Shown here piece by piece: positions 58,908 to 64,000 of a DNA stretch of 64,000 nucleotides. The notes below the pieces were generated by a model. That model did not search any database, was not told the origin of the DNA, and was given only the letters and a program-made list of their open reading frames with translations. This DNA comes from Phallus indusiatus (lineage: Eukaryota; Basidiomycota; Agaricomycetes; Phallales; Phallaceae). The stretch spans positions 124,001 to 188,000 of the forward strand of contig JAQFWX010000013.1 of assembly GCA_027605045.1 (NCBI GenBank). Reading direction: 5' to 3'. Positions within the stretch are counted from its first letter, which is position 1, and each line of letters opens with the position of its first letter. Position numbers and translations under genes: made by a program.

Positions 58908-59900
58908 CGTAATCAACATGCTTTTGTTCTTTAACGAATCGATATGCCCACAATGCCCCCTTTTCAGGATCGGTCCACACATATTGCCTTTGATCAACGA
59001 CGTCCTAGTATTAGTAATGATCGCTGCGCAGATGTTCTTGGATACGCCGTCATACAGACCGGCGGCATCTAGAACTTGATATTTCTATTCGAGGAACAAG
59101 TCTAAGTCCAGCGTTAATACAGTTTGCTTTGTACCTGGATTAAACATTTAGTAGCGACTTTGTTTTGTAGATAGACTATACACGGACCTCAAGACGCTTT
59201 TCAAAAAATGTCTGAAATTTCTCAAAGTTAGCACCAAATAATGCATATCTTCTTACTTTACGGCACTTTACGCGGATAGCTCTCACACAGTAAAGTCTCT
59301 CAAGAAAGCTGAACAATTATACAGTTGTTTGTATTTAACTTTGAAGATGATTTTACGACCAAATGGCAGAAAATGCATGCATACAGTGTACTAATGAGGT
59401 ATGCCCGTTGCGCGACCAGTGGACCAAACATGGCACACTCGAAGTTAAATTACACGACATTGTTAATGAGGTTGAGCTGAAGTTACTCCTTTTTTCCTTT
59501 CCACAAGATTTAGGAATAGTTTGTGGTTAGTGAATCCAAAGGCGTCAGACTCGATTCCATAAAGTGATATTAAATAATGACGCTAGGCAAACGCCAGAAG
59601 GCGCTTGGTCCGGTAATGCTTCGTTGGACTATCCATCATGGAAAACGAGGGTTTTTTTTAGCTCAAAGGGCTAGCTACGCGTGCTTTATGCCAATGCTCT
59701 ATTTCGGCGCTTTAGGTTAAAGTGCTTCTGTAATTTGAGTTCAACCTGGATGCCAGGCCGGCTCTCTGATGTAACCACCGGTTTACTTATAGATATCTGC
59801 AGGTTATTCATATAGAACATGTATACCAATTACATGTTTTGCCTATGTTGTAACAAAAGGGCACCGTAAACGACAAATCCATTGTGTCAAGTAGCGATCC
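58908..59900. other. Intergenic region, nothing recognised
   Basis: About 1 kb without a supported gene. A short imperfect palindrome (AAACGCCAGAAGGCGCTTGG) lies near 59588-59607. Confidence 0.4.
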
Positions 59901-60753
59901 TCAGGCAGGAATGCAGGAAAGGGCATTCTGAATAGCAACATTAACTTCTGACTGAATTTCTTGGATGGTGCTTTGTTGAGTGTTAGACTAATCATAGGTG
60001 CACGTGTCGTGAAATTAAACAGAGTTTCGATTTAAATGAGAAAAGCTTACAGGTGCGGCAGCGGAGAGGGCTTGAATAAGAGGCTGTGAGTGTCAATGAT
60101 ATCAGGTAAATATGAGTGATATCGCTGAGAAATAAACGAAAGGCAAATACATCTGCAACGCTCTTCATAGTCGTTAGACCGTATTTACTGATCCCTGGAA
60201 TTGCAGCTTCAGCAGCTCCAGCAGCAGGGATTTTGCTGGCATATGTGTTCACCATGGCCACAAGCTGCACTTTTGCACTTTGCACGATGGCCAAAATGGC
60301 AGTTCCTTCTTCGGGTGTGAGTGGAGATGAGAGGCCCTGATAAGCGTCGACTATGTTGGTAAGAGGTGTTACTAGAATCTGGGTCTCGCACCTTAACTGA
60401 AGAGGTAGCTCTGACGGCGGATACTGCCAGGGTTATACCTTGTGGTACGATAGCCTGTTAAATAACTGAATTCGACTGGGGCGTATGGATTTAATTTCTT
60501 ATGATTCACCAAAACTTGAACTGAGGTGATACCCGTTGAAGGCAGACCTTGAACGGAGGTATTCAAGGCGGTCTGGTGTTTGGAAATGAGCCTCAGAATA
60601 TCATGTGGTGATAGGCGTGGCTTTACGACATACTAGGTTTGCTAGGGCAGAATTCAAGTCTTGTTTAACTTGAGCACTGGTGGTGCTACTGGTGTATCCA
60701 ACAGCAGAGGCAAGCGCTGCTTGCAATGAAGCGCTGATTTGAGCTACAGACAT
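59901..60753 (-). CDS. HsbA-like small helical protein without signal peptide
   Basis: Exons (minus) 60753-60634, 60572-60510, 60454-60439 (16 nt), 60371-60151, 60083-60051, 59987-59901; 179 aa. Too finely split for ORF scanning, but every junction has GT-AG and the right phase. Begins MSVAQISASLQAALASAVGY. It is Ala/Ser/Thr-rich and predicted all-helical, with AYQGLSSPLTPEEGTAILAIVQ, GISKYGLTTMKSVADPLIQALSAAAP and C-terminal VNVAIQNALSCIPA. This resembles the hydrophobic surface binding protein A / cell-wall galactomannoprotein family, which is normally secreted. Here no signal peptide is encoded at the only start below a TATAAA box (60827-60832). Cytosolic or unconventionally secreted; assignment is by pattern only. 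Confidence 0.6.
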
Positions 60754-61249
60754 CGGTTATTAGGCTTAGGGTCGACTAGTCCTAAAAGGAGCTTTAATTG
60801 AGCTTTTAGGCTTTGCTTTATACGCTTCACTAGTACTTCATCTTTTAAAAATACCCTGATCGATAAGTATGATGATAGGCTCACATACATGTGCACCGAC
60901 TGAATGAAGACAACATATCGTTAGTATGTGTTTTCCCTTGAACGGCAGAATGCACATGATTAGAAGGCTGGTGTAATAACGCCGACTCATGTGATACTAA
61001 AAAGATGAGAACCTGCTGGTCTTATCGGGAAAGATCAGTATATACTCAATATATTAAATAAATGGAAGCAAATTAAACAAGTCTTAAAGCCAATGAAAAG
61101 TAGAAATATGTACCTTGATTCGTATCTCATTTATGAATATATTGGCCTTCGACATTGCCGTAATTCAAACTATCAAGGAAGACGGTGTGAATACTATATA
61201 AAAGTTGAAATTAAAGAAAAAATAGTACGTCGAAGAAAAGCAAGCGATT
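60754..61249. other. Intergenic region
   Basis: About 500 bp. Holds the HsbA-like gene promoter with TATAAA (minus) at 60832-60827, 75 bp before its ATG. ORF 61093-61278 (plus) is unsupported. Confidence 0.45.
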
Positions 61250-62371
61250 CTAGAACGGTCTCTGAACTTGCAGCATAATTGGGTCGTCCAATGTGAATTT
61301 GCCAGCAGCCAACTCCTGTCTAAACTGGTCCTCTACATCCATAACCTGAATAAATTCCCTATGTGCACCTTGTAACGCCGATGGAGAATTCTTCCAGATA
61401 TGCTGCATCTTCGGATAAGCAAGACGAATGCGCTTCATGACAGCTAACATTTCGCGCGCTGTAATCTTGGCTGAGGAATAGGACTGAACCGCAGTTTTCA
61501 GCATGACTTCAAAAGAAAACATTCTTCATATAAGGAACAAAGGAATTTGATAACTACACGCACAGCAATGAATTTCATCATCCTCCGGGTATAAATCAGC
61601 GGATTTGACATATGCATCTCCGGATTTTTAAGACCATTCGCGGTCTTCAAGAATAGTATCCTCACTTTCAAAGCTGGCACTGTGATAATGAACATAACCT
61701 CTCATACTACGAAATATTCAGCGACGGGCTGTCCTTTCCATTTCAAAAAGGACGACACTTTACCGCCAGGCTGCAGCTAACGGATAGCGATGGAAGGCAA
61801 GGTAAAAAAAAAGTGAGGCGTGCGCATGCTTTCAACTACTTCAGGTGGTGTATTTTCCACCTGAGTTATAATCTCGTCTGCCAGAGCCATCAAGCCAACA
61901 AATCGAGTTGGAAAAAAAAATGTTACCTGCATGTACGCATTCATTCGGAGAACTTGAACGCCTCGAAGGAAAGTTTCGTCGAAAATGGTGCCGCGAAGCT
62001 CTCGAGATACGTCAGGCCACTCTTTACGCCCAAGCTCTATAAGTTTGCAGGCGCGATCGTACCACAGGAAGAGCTCCTCTCGCGGTTTGTCGTGTATCAA
62101 TCCCAGAAACCCCCAAATAATCCAAACCATATGGAGATAAACAAGAGTATTTTCATTGATTGGAAGTGATCTTACCGGACTTGGAATGACAGCGCGCCCC
62201 GTATGCTTTCCCAATTTCGAGTCTGACGTAGCCTGCCCTTCGCCAGTCTGATAATTTCTTGCGGTTTCTTTGAGGAGAAAAAAGCACTATACTGTGAAGC
62301 TTCGGGCCTGACGAATGTCCATTAGTAGATGTGAGCCAGAAACGGTGACACTCAAGAAGGGTATAATGCAC
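61250..62371 (-). pseudogene. Decayed helical-repeat (TPR-like) fungal protein
   Basis: Minus-strand coding segments collinear with a common fungal helical protein type. First, PREELFLWYDRACKLIELGRKEWPDVSRELRGTIFDETFLRGVQVLRMNAYMQ and LADEIITQVENTPPEVVESM (62214-61790). Next, in a second frame, FYLAFHRYPLAAAW. Then KSADLYPEDDEIHC and FSFEVMLKTAVQSYSSAKITAREMLAVMKRIRLAYPKMQHIWKNSPSALQGAHREF ending KFTLDDPIMLQVQRPF (stop 61250). Breaks: a T9 run near 61800-61810 shifts the frame, and a TAA follows EDREWS near 61640. A short intron joins DEIHC to FSFEV. The 5' end is unclear (62153-62371). Likely a pseudogene. Function of the family unknown to me. Confidence 0.5.
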
Positions 62372-62911
62372 TACATATTTATGCGCGAAATTTCAATAAA
62401 ATCCTTCTTTTAAAAAAGGGCATACAACTCGACAAGTCTCTTTGAAGCCACAGGCATCTCGTACATAAACAACATGACTGAGATGGTTAGATGACGAGCC
62501 GTCCGACCTGTGAATGTTAGCTTGTGGAATGTATTACATTTGACAACCATCAGGAGTACGACTGTTGCTTCAAGCAGTGTAAACGAAGCGCCAGATCTTC
62601 ACAACGGAAGTTAAACATAAGGCCGATAAGGACGGAACCTGTAAAGGAGAAGGCGTTATGCAATGATTGCATGAAGGAAAGATCTGAAAACCTGTGTTTT
62701 GTGGGATGTATTTGCAGATCGACGATGTTGCATGTTTGCGTGGCGCGCTTACGCAATTTCATTAGAGGGATTATAGGAACGTTAATATGATGTTGACTAG
62801 CCATAGTTAAAATGCATCCGTTATCCTCAACTCTAACAATCAAAATTCTCTTACTTAACTCCCGGTACTTCAGCTTCCTGATATAATCGTTGTTGTGCTC
62901 TGACAAGTCTA
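62372..62911. other. Intergenic region up to a duplication breakpoint
   Basis: About 540 bp. ORFs at 62524-62790 (plus) and 62550-62918 (minus) overlap each other, lack splice or homology support and are not annotated. The right edge, about 62915, is the breakpoint where F-box B-like sequence begins. Confidence 0.45.
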
Positions 62912-62914
62912 CTG

Positions 62915-63479
62915 CCACTCAAGGCGGTTTATGCGCTGTGGCATCCCTTTGTATAGGAGTGGGTACGGCAGCTCGATGAATCTGGGGTTGACAATACGGA
63001 GGAATGCGTCGAAAGATGCTTGTCGCCCCCGTGGCATTGCCTTTTGAGACCCCGACAGAATTAAGTTGTCCAACTGACTAGATATTTTTGCGTCCAGGGA
63101 GTAAAAATTCGGGTCAGAATCAAGAATTAAAGTTCTTATTCGAGAGCTGTTGAAACAAAGGATATCGCAGCGTAATGGTGAGTTTAAGATAACATCTACT
63201 CCACGCGATTTAGAACGATAAATGACATCTCGCATAAAATCGTAGGATTTTCTGCAGTGCGAGCATTTATGAATAACAACGTCCCAGAACTTTGCTGTGT
63301 TGATTAAGATGGATCGCCATCGACGACAGACCCAGGATAGCGGGTAATAGAAAGAAGGATTTTTGAACGAAGAAGGGCCGAGCAGCAAGAATATCATGGT
63401 AAGAATTTTGTCAAGAAGTTTGCGGTTAATCAGAGAAGTATCTTCGCGTATATCATATTGAGTCTCGATATAACATATG
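62915..63479 (-). pseudogene. Truncated F-box B duplicate
   Basis: Nearly identical to the 5' third of F-box B (56650-57203). Two bases after the original ATG are lost (ATGCGTTATATC in B, ATGTTATATC here). The original start is therefore out of frame, and the first usable ATG is 63397 inside the F-box (MIFLLLGPSSFKN). The 3' end stops abruptly after QRINRLEW at about 62915, removing about 300 residues. KLPDEIL is KLLDKIL here, further damaging the F-box. Non-functional. Confidence 0.85.
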
Positions 63480-63803
63480 GTGTGCTGGAAATATCAAACG
63501 AAGCGGCGATGAGCATCTCAGGTTGCTTGCGGTTGAGGGAAGAGGTCGAGGAAATCTGAGTCAGCAAGCATGTGACTGAAAAGAGGATGCGCGCTTGTTG
63601 TCAGTAGAGATGCTGCAAATGCACTCCGATACTACTACACAAACTCTCAGAGTCGGCCTTTAAGTTTATTATTATAAACACAGATATTGATTATACATTA
63701 CGGTAATGAAATGAAACTAAAATGAAACGAGCATATTTTAACAAAATGGCCCGGACGAACCGGGCTTAAAATCTCTGAGTAGTGAACTGGATTTCCGGTG
63801 TTC
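63474..63803. other. Duplicated spacer (copy of 57204-57597)
   Basis: Direct-repeat copy of the spacer between F-box B and ARALQ copy 4, with several small deletions (e.g. around 63540). No gene. Confidence 0.6.
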
Positions 63804-64000
63804 TTATCTCCGTCGAGCCTGCATGGTTTTGGCCACTTGCAGCGCCCTGACAATCTCATCATGGCGACTCGGAGCACCAATAGACGCCGACGGGTCTCTC
63901 TGAGAGAAATCCCCCACATAGTTCTGATCGTGGTGCGGTTGCCGTTCGCCATAACTGTCATATCTAGGTCTCCTCGTCGCTCTAGCAGCACCAGCCTTCG
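63804..64000 (-). CDS. ARALQ-family protein copy 5, 3' end only (runs off window)
   Basis: The last exon, ending KTMQARRR with stop TAA at 63804-63806. It is collinear with the last exon of copy 4 (57598-57801): SKAGAARATRRPRYDSYGERQPHHDQ-like sequence, then RDPSASIGAPSRHDEIVRALQVAKTM. About nine in ten bases match. Open up to the window edge. Whether the upstream exons are intact cannot be seen. Confidence 0.7.
   Translation of the reverse strand, partial: KAGAARATRRPRYDSYGERQPHHDQNYVGDFSQRDPSASIGAPSRHDEIVRALQVAKTMQARRR

Noticed and set aside
62524..62918. Overlapping ORFs of 88 aa (plus) and 122 aa (minus)
   Set aside because: They overlap on opposite strands, have no recognisable motif and end at a duplication breakpoint.
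1..64000. CRISPR array, operon or prophage-like features
   Set aside because: The sequence is eukaryotic with spliceosomal introns throughout; no regularly spaced repeats.

Overview
The window is nuclear DNA of a filamentous fungus, most likely an agaricomycete (mushroom-forming basidiomycete). Genes are split by many short introns (about 45-70 nt) with CTNAY-like branch sites, and exons run down to 13-22 nt. The gene content is typical of that group: NACHT-WD40 (NLR-like) proteins with a GWVLGP C-terminal module, F-box proteins, 2OG-Fe(II) oxygenase-like proteins of the basidiomycete PHQD type, a kinase-like protein and a PD-(D/E)XK-like protein. Exon limits below were worked out by hand from reading frame, splice sites and comparison between paralogues inside the window.

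Layout. 1-8.0 kb: a head-to-head pair of 2OG-Fe(II) oxygenase paralogues (minus copy 3392 to beyond base 1; plus copy 3996-7996). They share a promoter region carrying a perfect 22-bp inverted repeat. The minus copy has lost all iron ligands. 8.9-15.3 kb: two minus-strand members of an unrecognised Ser/Pro-rich family, here called the 'ARALQ' family. Further members lie at 29.5-30.7, 57.6-58.7 and 63.8-64.0 kb, all on the minus strand. 15.7-20.8 kb: a tiny ORF, a decayed orphan gene and a fragment of a second copy, then gene-poor AT-rich DNA. 20.8-22.7 kb: secreted type-B carboxylesterase. 23.6-29.4 kb: NACHT-WD40 copy 1, with one frameshift. 31.8-32.2 kb: relic of the RhoGAP gene. 32.7-34.3 kb: F-box gene A, frameshifted. 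35.3-37.6 kb: 15-exon MFS transporter. 38.1-43.7 kb: NACHT-WD40 copy 2, intact at 1713 aa. 44.1-46.7 kb: divergent kinase-like and PD-(D/E)XK-like genes. 47.2-47.8 and 54.5-54.7 kb: NACHT-WD40 relics. 49.3-53.5 kb: WW-WW-MyTH4-RhoGAP housekeeping-type gene. 54.3 kb: candidate Pol III transcript or SINE. 55.7-57.2 kb: intact F-box gene B. 59.9-60.8 kb: HsbA-like small protein. 61.2-62.4 kb: decayed helical-repeat protein. 62.9-64.0 kb: a duplicate of the F-box B / ARALQ block.

Overall this is a birth-and-death neighbourhood. Four families (oxygenase, ARALQ, NACHT-WD40, F-box) each have an intact or near-intact member beside decaying copies, while the MyTH4-RhoGAP and MFS genes look ordinary. 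The most novel items are the ARALQ family with its shared promoter layout, the ligand-less oxygenase twin, and the candidate Pol III element. Several breaks fall in homopolymers (C4, T6, T9) and could be assembly errors.
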